A stretch of DNA of 64,000 nucleotides. Source: Aselliscus stoliczkanus. Lineage: Eukaryota; Chordata; Mammalia; Chiroptera; Hipposideridae. This document shows, one piece after another, positions 47,786 to 61,249 of the stretch (position 1 is its first letter; the number at the start of each line of letters is the position of its first letter). The translations under genes were made by a program, and so were the position numbers. Location of the stretch: positions 95,607,001 to 95,671,000 of the forward strand of contig CM066729.1 of assembly GCA_033961575.1 (NCBI GenBank), written 5' to 3'. The notes beneath the pieces are model-generated. The model saw only the letters and a list, made by a program, of their open reading frames with translations, searched no databases and was not told the DNA's origin.

Positions 47786-47789
47786 GTGT

Positions 47790-47955
47790 CATTCTAAAAC
47801 CTTTCCCTGTATTACCTTGTTTAATTCTTCCCATTTTATATAGATTCTTATAAATGAAGAAACTGACTCATGGAAAATTTGAATTTCTTTCTCAAAGTCA
47901 AACATCTAGTTAATGTCATATACAAGAGTCACGTCCAGGCAATCTGGTCATGTTT
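47790..47955 (+). mobile_element. L2/MIR-type fragment
   Basis: 'ttgtttaattcttcccattt', 'aaatgaagaaactgactcat', 'ctcaaagtcaaacatctag' and 'ccaggcaatctggtc' follow the L2/MIR 3' order. Confidence 0.5.
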
Positions 47956-47977
47956 TGTTATAGCAGGGATCCTTTAT

Positions 47978-47980
<3 letters not shown>

Positions 47981-48060
<80 letters not shown>
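47981..48060. repeat. Compound microsatellite (GT)n(AT)n(T)n
   Basis: About 21 GT units pass directly into about 11 AT units and then a 16-T run. Confidence 0.5.
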
Positions 48061-48061
48061 A

Positions 48062-50799
48062 AACACAACATCCAAAATTTCAGGCCAGTAGAGCACTATA
48101 GAAATTCTTAATCTTGACAATACTATGCCAGCTCATTGTGGGCTGTGACAAAACAGGACAGCTTTGAGGCTCTGTGAAATTATGAGCTCACTATTTGCAA
48201 CTCTCTACCTTTCCATCAAGAAGGAAAGTGTAGTATATGAGAAATACAGGAAGGACACAGCACTATAGGATAACCATGACTCTTTTTTAAGTTATATTGA
48301 AATATAAATTATTTGCCTCACTATACAGGATATATTCTTAGTGTCCCTAAAAATACATTTCGTGTCCTACATGAAATTCATAAATGAGATTGACTCTGTT
48401 ATCCTCTGGCTTTTGGAGGAAAAAAAAAGAACTAAGGATTTTTTTCTTTTTCATTTTAGAAGATTAAACCTTTTACTTTCTCTTGAGATTAGAGCATATT
48501 CCCTAACCCCAAATTCTCCTCATCAACAGTAATAACACACATATCAATTCTCTCCCAAGATTTTTGACTGCGGTCCTGTGCTTCCTTTTCCTGGAATTCC
48601 ACCCACTGCACCAGTTCAACTTTACCTAATTTCTACTGGTCAGCAATATGATCAGTTAATTTAGGATTAGGAAAACTGAGTGAATTAAGGTATTGAACAT
48701 TGTCACGACACTAGTTTTGTGTGCGGCTGAATTAGTTCAGTTATAGGCTAAGACAGTGGGCTAAAATAACAGTGCCACAGACAAGCTAGAATTTTATTTT
48801 CTTCTCAACCATCTAAAGTAGAAACTAACATTTCTTCTATCTCATTATTCTGCAGGGTGTTATAATCCATCAAGATGGAGACTGGGTCATAACTATGCTC
48901 ACATTTTAACCTAGAAAAAGGAATGAGAGACTGAAAAAAAGGCATTTCTTTTTATGGAAGTGATGTGTGTAACTTCACATTCCTTGGGTGAGGACTCAGT
49001 CATATGGTCATATGCCCATACATAACCTCAGGGTAGTTTAGGAATTGTAGTCTCTAGCTGAGAGGCCACACCACTGCTAAAACCTGGGGATTGCTTCTGG
49101 CTCTAAAAGGAAGAAGGCAAAACTAGACGCTGCACAGCCTTACATTTTAGGCTGGTGATGTTTGTACTGCACTTTGATGCTTCTGTGTTTCCCATTCTTT
49201 TATTTTTCTTCTCATTTGGTTCAGACCATGTGTGCATCATTGTACCTATTTCAGAGAATAGAGAGGGCATATCAGACTGCAGTTGGGGCCATATTACTTC
49301 AAGCACTAAATTGGAAATTATTTCACTACAAAAAGGTGCTTTACCCTAAATGTTTAAAGAATATATCTATGTCTTAGGGATGTGTGCAGTATGTGCTTAA
49401 TAAATTAGCTCCCTAATTCATCAAATGGTCACTCTGTACTAATTACGTGAATACAACAGTGTAGTAATTTAAAGATCAAAGAATTTGAACATAAAGAAAC
49501 TTTCCTCAAATAATTTACTAACCACCTGAGGATACCCAATGAAAAATCACCAAACAGGACAATGATGCAAGAGCCATCACAGGACAGAAGAGACGAGGAC
49601 TTTTTTTTTTTTGGTTTGTGTTGTTTTGATTTTTGGCCACTCAGTGTATATTTAATAGAAAACTTTTCATCACTTATATTTTCAACAGATTTTCCTTATT
49701 GAATTAGTGTTTAAATGGTTTATGAAGTATCTGTTTACAAACATATAATTATCCTATTGGGGCATAAAATAATGCCCCCTTCTATTTAGGGCTGTTCATC
49801 TAAATTACAGTATATAATCTTTGTTCTTTGATTCTATTGATCATGAAAATGGTATAATTATAAAGTTTATAATGATCATATTTATTCCCTTCTTTAATGA
49901 GATGGAAAAAGTGACTCTCAAGTTTAATGTTCCTGTCATGTTGGAAGTTTGCTGAAAATGTGTATTTAAAGATTCAACAGAAAGATTCTGATTCTGTTGG
50001 TCTTGTATAAAGGCCAGGAACCATCAGTTTCCACAAGCTCCCCTATTGATTACTTGGCTGCTCTTCTTTCCACTTTAAAGAACACTGGGTTTAAAGAACA
50101 CACCAGGAAGTTTATATGAATAGACAACACTATTGATAGGACTTCATTGCATACTTTGATTTTGGGGACATAAACATCTTTTTTTGCCTGTTTCTGTCAC
50201 TATGATTACCTCTTACAAGGGAGAGAGATTATTCGCATTTGCCATAGAAAGACAAAAATCAATGTATGTAAAGTGCTTACACCTTATTGAAAATGTAATC
50301 CACTCAAGAGGTGTACTTGACATGGTTTCTATATATCTTTTTGTTTAATGAGAAAAAATATTAAAATGGAACAAATATTTATACTTGTTATTAGCAATAT
50401 AGGAAACATTAGTTATCTTCTCTTTCCTGATTCTGTATTTTGCCTCATTGCTACTGGATTATAACTTAAGTCTAAGGTTAAGGAAGAAAGCAAGGGGAAA
50501 AAAAAATAAGAAAGAAAGGAATGGAGGGAGGCAGTGAGGGAAGGAGGGAGGAAGAAATGAGGATAAAGAGATAAAGCAGGGAAGAATGACCTTGAAAAAC
50601 AATAGTGATTTATCTTGAGAATCATATGAAGTTAGACCCCTTAGTCCAGCTATGTATGTTCAAATAAATGAAATCACTATGGATAACTTTTAGTCTCCCA
50701 TCACCTTTCCCAATTCTCACTACTATCATTGGAAAACACCAGTGCCCAGTTTTTCAGTGATCGTGAACACAGTTTGGAAAGTATCTTATATTTAAAATT
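48062..50799. other. Mostly unassigned; possible LTR or LINE remnant at 48720-49090
   Basis: 48960-49090 (acttcacattccttgggtg, 'ggaattgtagtctctagctg') resembles a common mammalian repeat that I cannot name. 50480-50560 is purine-rich low-complexity sequence. No gene seen. Confidence 0.5.
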
Positions 50800-50809
50800 G
50801 AAATTGAAG

Positions 50810-51263
50810 GGCCAGCTGAGTGGCACGTTGGTTAAGAGCTGGCTTGGGATGCCAGCGGCCCCAGTTCGGATCCCACGTATGAGGGCCAGTGATGCTGCCC
50901 TCTGCAGCTAAGATCAACATAGCTCCACCTGGAGCTTGGTTGCTGTGAGTCCCTGGGGATAGCATAGCTGCAGCCCCTGCTGCAGTGGGCTGCCGTAGGC
51001 TACAGTGAGTGGCCAGCAGCGAGCGTCAGTGGCCAGCAGCCAGAGCTGCCAATAGCCACTGTGAGCTGCATGTCCAGAGGCCGGCGACTGATCTGCCTCA
51101 CCTGAGAACAGCGCAATGATGATACCAACATGGGCCAGTGAACCAATGTCCTCCACAATGAGACTGAAGAACAAAAGGACAACTACTTGTCTGTTCCCCT
51201 TCCCTGGTTCCCTAACGCTGTTTCCCTCGCCCAATTCCCCAATAATATCTTTAAAACAAAAAA
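50810..51263 (+). mobile_element. tRNA-derived SINE, full-length long form
   Basis: The only plus-strand long copy. Head with gagctggcttgggatgccag, B box agttcggatccc, body of 300 bp, end ccaattccccaataatatct and A-rich tail. TSD gaaattgaag at 50800-50809 and 51264-51273. The 106-codon minus-strand frame (50914-51234) is SINE antisense. Confidence 0.5.
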
Positions 51264-51279
51264 GAAATTGAAGTGCTCT

Positions 51280-54200
51280 TATTCGTTTAAAAAATATAAT
51301 TTCCCAAATTTGAAAGGTTGTATGTAGGAACAGTCATCGTTCTTGACTTTCAGACCTGCCTCTGCACTTTCACAAAGCACAGTTGTATCACAAAGCAATT
51401 TTAACCTTTAATTTCATTGAGTAGATAATCATCTTATAACCATGAATACCACGCTGATGTCTTGCCAAGTCTTCCCACCTTTAACACTACCATCATTGAT
51501 GTTTATTGATTTGCGCCTTCTGCATCACAGTACTTAATTAATTTCAAACACAGCAGAATATTTGGGGATTTTATACGCAAAACCCCATTGATTTCTTGTC
51601 TTGCCAGTTTTGATCAGATTTGGGAGAAGGGAAGATTATGTCAAGGCTGTCTACTCATGTACTGGTTAAAAATGTTGTAAGTGTGATCATTAGGAAGCAT
51701 TTCATTTGAATAATTTATCTAAGCCCTGAAGTGATCAATTATACACACTGGGCATTAACATAATAATATTTAGTTTAAACATCAGAAAGAATGAATGTGC
51801 TAATTAACAGATCTATTCAAGTATATGACTAAATACAAAGGGCATTTGTTTACATATATAATCAGTTCTTTACTTCATGTCTTTGTGTGATTCATATAGA
51901 GAAAATTTTTGGTTCAGTTCCCACATCAAAATGCCTCGTACTTAGTCTGAAATCCATAGGGCCTTGGTATGTTTTTCTGTGCTCTGCTTTAGTGATAAAT
52001 CAAATAGTCAAACACCTCATATCAAACTTGATTCTTTGAAGACTGTCTTTGAAAGAATATTACCTGCATTGCTGTTTTGTGGTACAACAGTGACAACCAG
52101 TGGCCGCTGGATTTCACTTTAGACACAATTTATTGCAGACATTGTATGGATTAGCAAGGACCTATATCTAGCATTAATAACCAGTGCTCAAATAATTTGC
52201 TTCTTGCTCATCTGTGTTCTATCTTCTACTAAAAATATGTAGCTATCCATCACATTCTATGTCAGAAATCTTTTGTTTTTATTAACTAAGTATCTGAAAT
52301 ATAAATTGAAACAGTCTTCTTACTAACATGTCATTGCAAATGCTAACATATTGGAGGACACTGAAAGATTCTGAATGGGTTCACCCTATGTGATATAAAA
52401 ACCAAATGACCTATTATTTTTTCTTTTGCCCGCAAGGGAAAGAAAAGAACTGCTAGATAGATGTGAAAAACAGGTCAAAGCACTCCATGGGCAAACAGTT
52501 GGGGATTGTCTAATTATTCACTACCTGAACATCCCAGATTGGTCTTATCTTCCCCTTCTAAGAGGTCCATTATTTCTTTCAAATGGAGAGTTTAATGGAG
52601 TAAAGCTTTGCTAGAAGTAATGAGCTGAATAATGTGGAGTTCAACTTCAGATTATGGACTTTTGGAGACTCCAAGCAGTTAAAGCTAATGATTTAATCCC
52701 TGTATTTATTTTAAATTTATCTGGCCAGATCTATTTATGTATTCTGGAAGCTCTCTCTGAGACACCGCAAACTGGAAATACCCCCTGCTCCTTTTTTCCC
52801 TTTAGAATCTATGACATTCCTACTCTGTCACAAACTGTTAAACATTTTTTTTTTTTTTTAGCATAGCTCTAAACCTTCATTTCCTGCTCACTGGCACTGC
52901 TCTAAGAGTGCTTATGGCAAATTTGCTTCTGTAATCATAACTTGAACCCATCTGGGGATGAGATTGGCTACAAGCTTAGTATTTCCACTTAACATATTCA
53001 TGATTAGCATGCACAGAAGGAGGAGAATTAGGATGAATGTTTTTGGAACAGTACAGATAAATCCTCATAAATGTAGTACAACAGCTCTGGAAACGCACAG
53101 TGCGGAAATGTAATGAAGCTGAACTCTGTAGAGAGTTTGGTATTCTCAGTACCATGCCTCTCTTAATGAACTCATTTAGATTAGAAAATGGATTTAATAT
53201 TTTATTGGAATTAACCTGAGCCAGTAAAGAGGATTACAATTTCTTTCCATAAATATAGTGATATTACAGGGTAAGGTAGCATGTTACATGAATATTAAGC
53301 ACTTTATGAACACAGTCATGAAGCCAAAAGGAGTAAGGTGATTATATTTTAATATAGTGGTACTGTTCTTACAATAATTAAATTTGAATAGCAGTAAAGG
53401 GATATTTTATAAAGATTGAAATCCAAATTTTGTTGCATTTTCAGAGCTAAAATGCCATGTGATTAAAATTAAACTCAGGATAAAACATTTAACTAACCAG
53501 CCTCAGCAGAAGCTCTATTTTCCCAAGTGGGAAATAAACAACAAACAAACTTGGTGAGGAAAAAAAAAGGAAACTAAGCTTCTGATTTTGACTAAAGAGA
53601 AGGATTATATCCTCACTAGTCTGAAGGAAGTTTATTTAATTCATCCCTGGCTCCTGTGGTAGATAAGGTAGCCAACACATAGAACTCTACTGACTTCTTA
53701 GCTGCCTTCTTTTTCCCTTTCCGCCATCTTTTGTTTTGTCCAAACTCACTTTTGTGCTTTGTGGGTTATTAGTGGATGTTTTTCACATAAGATGTCTGTA
53801 CAGTCTAAAAGGGAAGAAATTCATGAGAAATCAAAGGACACATGTTCTTTAATCCCTAATATCCTCTAGCTCTAAGCTACTTATACCATTAATGTTTGTA
53901 AATCTAGCTGATGTGGTATAGGCAGGGGAACTAATATCACACTTGTGAAATCTTAAAGAACATTAAAAAACCTGTAACATGAAGTTGACCCAGGCTTAAA
54001 CAAAGGGCATGCTGCTTTGGCCCTCTGTGCCATTTCTACCCATTTTGTAAGGCTGCTGCTGTGCATATGTGCTTCCGAGCATTCCCTGATTTTATAGGAT
54101 GAGGTGCAGTGAGCGTGCCTGCTGGAGGCTGAGGTTAGGTCTCGAGGCTGTGCAGAAATCTGCTGATGAAAACTGAACACGTGCCGTAAGGCTGTTTAGG

Positions 54201-55600
54201 CATGTACACAGACGTAGTTTAAGGAAAGCTTTCCACCCTTCCTTCATTCCACCTACACCAGTGAAACTTTTTAAATTTAGTTGGAGAAAGGCATGTGAGG
54301 GACTGCTCCATGTACGGGTTTCAGATTTCTCCCACCCATATATGCAGTGAGTTCCACAACGGGTGCTCTTTTAAGCGTCAGTCACACTGGGGCTTTGAGA
54401 TAATGCTATTAGACTGTAGCTGAAGAAAATCAGCTACTTGCTGAGTGTGCAGGGAAAAAAACAGGCTCCAGACAAGAGATGTCAGCATTAGTGCTGAGCA
54501 GCTGGGGAAACTGTGGTGGGAAGGCTGGTATGACCTGCAGGGAAGAGGCCTTTTAGAGGGAATGTGTCCTGCTGAAGTACTGATGAAGAAAAGCATGCTG
54601 GGGTATGCCGGTGGGAACAGAAGGAAGAAAAAACAGGGGAGAGGGCTGGGGAAAGAAGGCTGAGAGGAGAAACTGTCAGGAGATTGCAATTGGCTGGTCT
54701 CACAAAGATCCAAGATGAGCCCTTTTGTGCCACTTCATTTTCTTTCTGTGTTTTTTTCTCACTATCATCTTCTAATGGCCTCTCTCATCTTGTGGCTCTT
54801 ATTTTATTATTTGATAGGGTAAAATATTGAGTACATGACTTTTATTGTAATAAGCCCAGTATCCATCACCCGGGGGGGTGGGGTGGACATTGTTTGGTAG
54901 ACGGGAATTTATTAGCAATGCTACAGAAATAAACAGAGAGATCCCTAGAAAGGCCTTTAACATCTTACACTCCCCAAAAGGATCTGGCCACAAGACATAG
55001 TAGGATTTTAAACCATGTAAGTTAGCTTGCAAAATGATTTTCTAAGTTTTCTTATCGACTTCTCCTTTAATATTCCAATGGTTAGTCTGGCTGACTTAGT
55101 TCAGAGAGCTCTCTTGGCGCGAAGAGATATCCTCTGTGTCTACAATTTTCTATTTTCTGCTAAGAGGATAAGATACAGGAGAAATAAATGATATGCCAGC
55201 AATTTTCATATCCCTGAGGATAACCATTTAGAAGAAGAGAGGGAATGGTGACAGTTAAGAAGCTAGAAGAGTGTCCCCATTTTCTCATCTTTGGGCTTAT
55301 ATCCAAATAGGAGACGCTACATTAAATAGTGTGCAGCCACTATCCTGTGCTGCCTTTTCAGGTTCCAGGAAAAGCTGATTAGTAGGCTATCTCATCCTAG
55401 CCTAGAGTCAGCTTCCATGAAGTAAACCTGGCAGGTCATGGTAAACAGACCATGTAGCAGATGAATGAGGGTTAGGCAGCTACTTGGTAGCCAATGCACA
55501 TTGCCCTAGAGTGAGAGCAGAGAGAGATAATTCCTGAAGACTCTGTCCCTTTCTTGTCATGCCAAGTTTATTTAAATCTCACCCCTTCCCTTTCACACAA
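51280..55600. other. Repeat-poor interval
   Basis: Over 4 kb with no recognised repeat family apart from short T runs. A 62-codon frame ends at 52614 and is preceded by a pyrimidine tract and gcaag (52410-52436), acceptor-like by eye. The frames at 54378-54733 are Ser/Pro/Phe-rich with no family signature. I see no gene that I can support. Confidence 0.5.
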
Positions 55601-55619
55601 TGTAGTGGATTTATTGGTG

Positions 55620-55925
55620 AAACCCCCCCCCCCAAAAAAAAATATAATATATGGCTAAGTCCTAACTCTCAAGTTCTAACTGTGAGTGTGGCATTATTTG
55701 GAAATAGAATCTTTGCAGATGTAACTAAGTTAAGGATCTTGAAATGAGATCATCCTAATTTAGGGTGAGCATTCAATCCAATGAGTATTATCTTTATAAG
55801 AGAAAAGAGAGGAAGAAATTTGGGTTACACAGAGACATAGGGGAGAAGGCCATGTGAAAACAGAAGCAGAGATTAAAGTTATGCTGCCATAAACCAAGGA
55901 ACACCACGAGAATATTTTGCAATCA
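55620..55925 (+). mobile_element. MLT1-type LTR fragment (ERVL-MaLR)
   Basis: A C run and A run (55623-55640) replace the usual TCCCCCAAAA. Then 'agtgtggcattatttggaa', 'agaatctttgcagatgtaac', 'ccaatgagtattatctttat', 'gaaggccatgtgaaaacag' and 'aaaccaaggaacaccacga' follow MLT1 order. The 3' part is missing. Confidence 0.5.
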
Positions 55926-55959
55926 ATCAATTTATTTATTCATTTATTTATTCTAAAGA

Positions 55960-56960
55960 AATTTCATCTTTTAAAACTTTTTTGGTGTGGGGGAGGCTTA
56001 AACAGATTCTGAAGTGCACAGAATAATACCGTGAATATCCATGTATCCACCACTCATCATCCAAACTTCAAAATTATCAATTTGACCAATCTTGTTTTAC
56101 ATGCAGTCCTAGTAATACAATGTCGGTTCCTCTATTTCTTATTTGTGTGTTTCTGCCTCCTCACTCTCAAATCCAAGACAGTAATGCCTGGGAATTTACT
56201 AGTCCCTGGATGGCCCTTCAACAATTAATGGCAGATGTGGGGCATAGAAATGTAACTCCTATGAATTAGGTCCAAAAATCTCAAAGGTTTAATTCATACT
56301 CCTGAGTTTCCCTACAGGTTCATGTTAAAGCTACCTTTTAGAGGACATTCCATGAAATTCCACCTGTACTGCCCCAACCTCATCTGCTCTCTCTGGGTGG
56401 CAGTGAGTGTACTCAGTTAACAAAATGGGCCCATGCATCCTTGACTCCAGGTCTGCTTTTGGGGAACTTGACCTAATACTCTTACCCACTAAGATCCTAC
56501 TGTATTATATTGAAATAATTCCCAACACTGGAGAATTGCATCTGTATTTCAATATGTATCTCTAATATGTAAGGATTCCTAAGAAATGCATTACCATTTT
56601 TACAGCTAAATATGACAATAAAAATTCTTAATACATAAAATAGCAGTGTTCTCATTCACAACTGTCTCATGAATATAGTTCTTTAATAGTTTGATACACT
56701 AGATATCCAAATAAGGTTTTCACCGTACATTTGATTTAAAATGTCTTCTTATCTCTCTTAGCATAGAGGTTCTTCTCCATCTTTCTTTTGTTTTCTTTGA
56801 TATTTGTTTGTTAGAAAAACATAGTCATTTTTCTTTAGTTTCCTAAAGTTTGGATTTAGCTCATTAAATCTTAGCCTCATATGTTGTGTTCATTGGTAGT
56901 TGAATTTCAAAGCTTGGTCAGATTCAGATATGATATTTTTTTTAAATTTTGTTAAATTTT
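55960..56960 (-). mobile_element. Old L1 (L1M) 3' region, with a gap
   Basis: Left part (55960-56200): 'ataccgtgaatatccatgta', 'ccaccactcatcatccaaac'. Right part (56500-56960): 'tatccaaataaggttttcac', 'gaggttcttctccatcttt' and 'tggtcagattcagatatga'. Related to the fragment at 4440. The stretch 56205-56500 between them is not recognised and may be an insertion. Confidence 0.5.
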
Positions 56961-57028
56961 CATCGACATGATATGTCCTTTTAGTAGAGGACACATGTTT
57001 ATTTCTTATTTTACCAGTTTTTAAAATA

Positions 57029-57340
57029 TAGTTGACTCTCTGAATTGGTGAATTCAACCAACTGAGGGTCAAAAATAGTTAGAAAAATGTTACATTGTTG
57101 GTATGATGGTTGTGTCTGTACATAGTACATACAGACTTTTTACCTTGTCATTATTCCTTAAACAGTATAACAACTATTTGCATGACATTTGCATTGTATT
57201 AGGTTTTATTCATAATCTAGAGGTGATTTAAAGTATATGTAAGGATTTGGGAAAATTTATGCAAATACTACACTATGTTATCATCCATGAATGTCATAGC
57301 TGGAACTAATTCCCTAGCAGCTACCAAGGGACAACTATAG
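57029..57340. mobile_element. Tigger-like (TcMar) DNA transposon, non-autonomous
   Basis: Inverted ends tagttgactctc and aagggacaacta, with TA at the flanks. Interior blocks 'gaattcaaccaactgaggg', 'tgtcattattccttaaacag', 'gcattgtattaggtttta' and 'ctagaggtgatttaaagta' match a familiar mammalian Tigger-type MER element. Confidence 0.5.
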
Positions 57341-57718
57341 TAGGTTAATTAGTGTATTTCAATGGTGATCAAATAGTTTTTGTTTTGGGCTTTTTGTTTT
57401 GTTTTGTTTTTTGTTTTTTTGGCTTTTACTAAAATTACAAATTATATTGATGTGCTTTTTCCATTACAGTGATTATAGTTCTTGTCCATTCTTGTGGCCA
57501 ATGAGAGCTCAGTCAAATTAACTTTGACTCCTTTTAGTATGACTGGAGTGACCTTTAATGTCTTTAATGATAAGAGTTATGAGCTTGGTGGCTTATCTTG
57601 TATGTATTCAGTTCCATACCTAGAATGGACAATTTTCCAAGGAGCCCTTTTAACATCCATGTGACTGTACGTCATTAATTTTAGGCCTTATCAGTGAGTG
57701 CAGGTAAGATTACATTTT

Positions 57719-57836
57719 TTTTCTTTTCTTTTTTTTTTTTTTGAGGGCAGTGTCACTGGCCCTCACATGTGGGACCTGAACCGGGGACGCTGGCTTCCCA
57801 AGCCAGCGCATAACCAACGCGCCACTCAGCCGGCCC
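57719..57836 (-). mobile_element. tRNA-derived SINE, short form
   Basis: TSD aagattacatttt at 57706-57718 and 57837-57849. Arm perfect (ctggcttcccaagccag on plus strand), T-rich tail with two C interruptions. Confidence 0.5.
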
Positions 57837-58329
57837 AAGATTACATTTTGTAAGGTAAAATATATCATGAATTCAACTGATACTTTCAAATATGATTCAA
57901 AGCTACTGAATTTTTATTTAAGCAATTATAATTTTAATTTAAATCTCCTTTCTGCCACAGAGAGAATATCAATTCCCAACAATTCTAGTAATGATAGAAT
58001 GAGAATATTGTGTAACTGCTCAACTGCTCTATCCCACAAAATATAAAAATAGTCTCCATTGACAATCACAATTTTTACCAACAATATGATTATGGAAATA
58101 AGTGTAAGTTTTTTTTTTAATTAATTAAATTACTATTGAAGACTTTTGAAAGAGCTACTCTAGGTGCTTATGACACCAACAGGTTACACAATTTTGTTTA
58201 TTTTTGTTGTTTGTCATATTCTTTTCTATTTTCAGGATTTTTTAAAAAATAGATGAATATAGGTATGGTCAAAGATATTTAGTTCCTATTCCTTTGCCCT
58301 TGATCCTATACCCTTGTTCTACCTATAAG

Positions 58330-58900
58330 AAAACATTAAAAAATACCATGGTTTTTCATTGCATTGTCAAATATCAACATATATATTCATATCCTATTCT
58401 TTCTTAGTTAAACAGTAATATAATATACTTGCTCTATGTTTTTTTCCTTCAATTAATGATAAATCTAAGAGATTACTCATGAGTAGTATATGAAAATGTC
58501 CTCATTTATTTTCACAGTAGCAGAGTGTCCCACTATGTGGAGTATAACATGACTTATTAAACAAGTCCATATTGATGAGTATTTAGGTTATTTACACTTT
58601 TTTGCTGATATAAAACAATCTTTCCATAAATAACCTTGTACATATTTCTTTTCATATTGTTGCTAGTATATCTTTGGGATAAATTCCTAGAGATGGGGTT
58701 GTTGGGTCAAAGCCAAATGAATCTGTAATTTCAGTAGATATTATTAAATTTGTCTTTATAACAATTGTATCACATTAGGCAGGTATATTTTTGTCTACTA
58801 AAAAAAATCTCTTTGAATGTCTTTATTTTTGGTGAAATGGGTGTTATATTTTGCTTTTCTTTAAATAAATGAGTTAAGTCTATTTATAAGATTAATATAT
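58330..58900 (-). mobile_element. Old L1 (L1M) 3' region
   Basis: Reverse-complement L1: 'gtagcagagtgtcccactat', 'gatgagtatttaggttattt', 'aataaccttgtacatatttc' and 'aaattcctagagatggggtt'. Confidence 0.5.
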
Positions 58901-58904
58901 TTAA

Positions 58905-60629
58905 CCTTAGCTCTGACTTACTATGTTATGTTGTATGAATAAGCTTTGCCTGTTTCTGACCAATGAACTAAATAGAACATCCAATGCCTTTACAGCATAA
59001 CACAAATATTCCAAAAATATTTTGTCAGTTATAATCATTTTTTGAGTATACACGTCTTTAGAATTTCTTGTTGGAAAAGCAAGAGATTTTAACCACATAG
59101 TCTGCATGCTAAGGCTTAGGGGGCATAGAGTCATTGTACTTTTACAATGTCACACTGAGTGTAAATCTATTTGCATAAAGGCGAGAAAGATGCTATGGGG
59201 TGATTCATGGTTGACAATAAGAAATTAGTGAACTGTTCCTCAATACTATCCACCTACTGTAGATTAGAATGTGTCTTCCATCTGCTTCTCATATTTTCTT
59301 TTCAAATTCTGCATATAGTAACATCAAGAGCAGCAGTGGGAGACTACACCTGGTTGCTGTATTTCATTGTGAGGCTGATTTTATGATTCATATTTTGGTC
59401 CAAAAGGATCCATATTGAATGAATCCTTAAGCTCAAATTATCCTTCATCATCAGATACATGTAGTACCTGATATTTATGACTTACCCCTTGCTGAATGTA
59501 ATATTGGTTACAATTGTGGCTTCTTACTTTGACTTGGTATTTTGCACATGCAGTTCTGTCCTGCAGTTCTACTTTGTGGGAAAGTTTCTTTGAATTCAGT
59601 GTTTTAAAACAGTTGTGATTTTCATTGAATTGCACAAAATTTGAAAACAAAAATAGGCCCTATTTGCTGTTTCTATTTTTTTCCCCCAGCAAATTTGATA
59701 ATAACATACGCATGATGGTATACAGCTTATCAGAATTGGATACTTTCAGTCTGCTTTTCTCCCCATCATTTCATTGTGTTATTTCACCTTTTAGGGAAAC
59801 CAGCACTTTTGGACATTGAGTGAAAAAACAAACTAAAAAGAAAACACAGCTAAAACAAAAACAAAATAGCCTTTAGTATAAGAAACAAATATGATAATTT
59901 GGGTTTAACTGCTATTTACTAATTTTTCAAATTGTCTTTAGGGCAGTGTAATGATTTAAAATAACAGTTTAATAAAACCAAACATGCTTTATTGGTAAAT
60001 TCTCTGCACAACACACTTCAGTATTGTTACTGGGGAAAGAAAGATTCTTTTTTTCTTTCCCCAGTCACAATAAGTTACTGGGTGCATGTCTTTTGGATAT
60101 CCTTGTTGCTATGACAACATCTCTATAAACAGAATGACAATGACTGTGCTAACAATTTGTAGAGTTTGATTTTAAGAAATGAAGAGAGTGAGAAAGTAAG
60201 GGAAAGAAGTAACTGATGGGTGGTCTAGGAGCCCACCTCCAGTGTTGATAAAAATAATTTGAATATTCCAGGAAAAAGAGAGAAAGAAATCAGTTGAGAC
60301 AACTATAGATATGTATTTATAGCTTCTGACATTTAGGTGAGATGGCACAGGCAGTGGGGTTCTCCATGCTTTACATGAACTAACCCATAAATATTTTGCT
60401 GGAGCAATAAATGGGCAAAGAGACTAAGTTCCTTTTTTCCTACTCAATCCTACTATAGCATAGAATCTTGGCCAAGAAGGGGATCATTGAAATTATCTAT
60501 GTTCCCTGATCAAGGGAACAATTATTCTGAAACATGATACTATCATCTGAACCCTCTGTGAATATTATCAAGAAGAGAAAGCAGAACAATTTAAATAGAA
60601 CTCGTTTTGGTTTTGACAGCTTTAATTGT
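58905..60629. other. Unassigned AT-rich DNA
   Basis: No gene or repeat family recognised. Confidence 0.5.
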
Positions 60630-60644
60630 TGGACACCTTTTCTT

Positions 60645-60759
60645 TCTTTTTTTTTTTTTTTTTAAGAGGGCAGTATCACTGGCCCTCATATGTGGGATCC
60701 GAATCGGGGCTGCTGGCTTCCCAAGCCAGCTCCTAACCACCGCGCCACTCGGCCGGCCC
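60645..60759 (-). mobile_element. tRNA-derived SINE, short form
   Basis: TSD tggacaccttttctt at 60630-60644 and 60760-60774. Head well kept, with the B box as GATTCGGATCC on the minus strand. Confidence 0.5.
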
Positions 60760-61249
60760 TGGACACCTTTTCTTATATTCAGACGTTATATACTTTCCTG
60801 TATGTTCCCAATATAAATTCTAGTCCTGCTATCTAGAGAAATTCAATGTAAGGTCAGACTTCTTTTGGAAGGCCGGAACACCCTTGAAATATCTGAAGAT
60901 CAATATCTAGTAAGTCCTAGATATTTTTAACCTTCTTTCTCTCTGTAGGTCAAACATTCTTCAGGAAAAAACAAAATCTACCTGTATCAATACAAGCTTT
61001 TAAAAATACAACATCCCAAACTGACATGATACTTAAGATGTTGAATGACAAGTCCAGCATTTGGTTAATCTACTGTATCTTTAAGTTTGGACACCTTTTT
61101 CATTAACAATTGACCATTTTGACACTGAATTAAATTAAGTTCTGTCATAATTTTAGTTGGAAAAAATTTTTAGGCATTTTTAAAAATGTAAACTACTATT
61201 TGTCAAGCTTTTCTAAGCATATAATTATAAAATTGATTCTTTGAGCCCA

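Noticed and set aside
54378..54733. 111- and 81-codon frames rich in Ser, Pro and Phe
   Set aside because: Two overlapping frames on the same strand with low-complexity composition, no recognised domain and no splice signals.
13830..60759. tRNA genes suggested by box A/B-like heads
   Set aside because: All are heads of SINE copies with A tails and target-site duplications, and none forms a complete tRNA acceptor stem.
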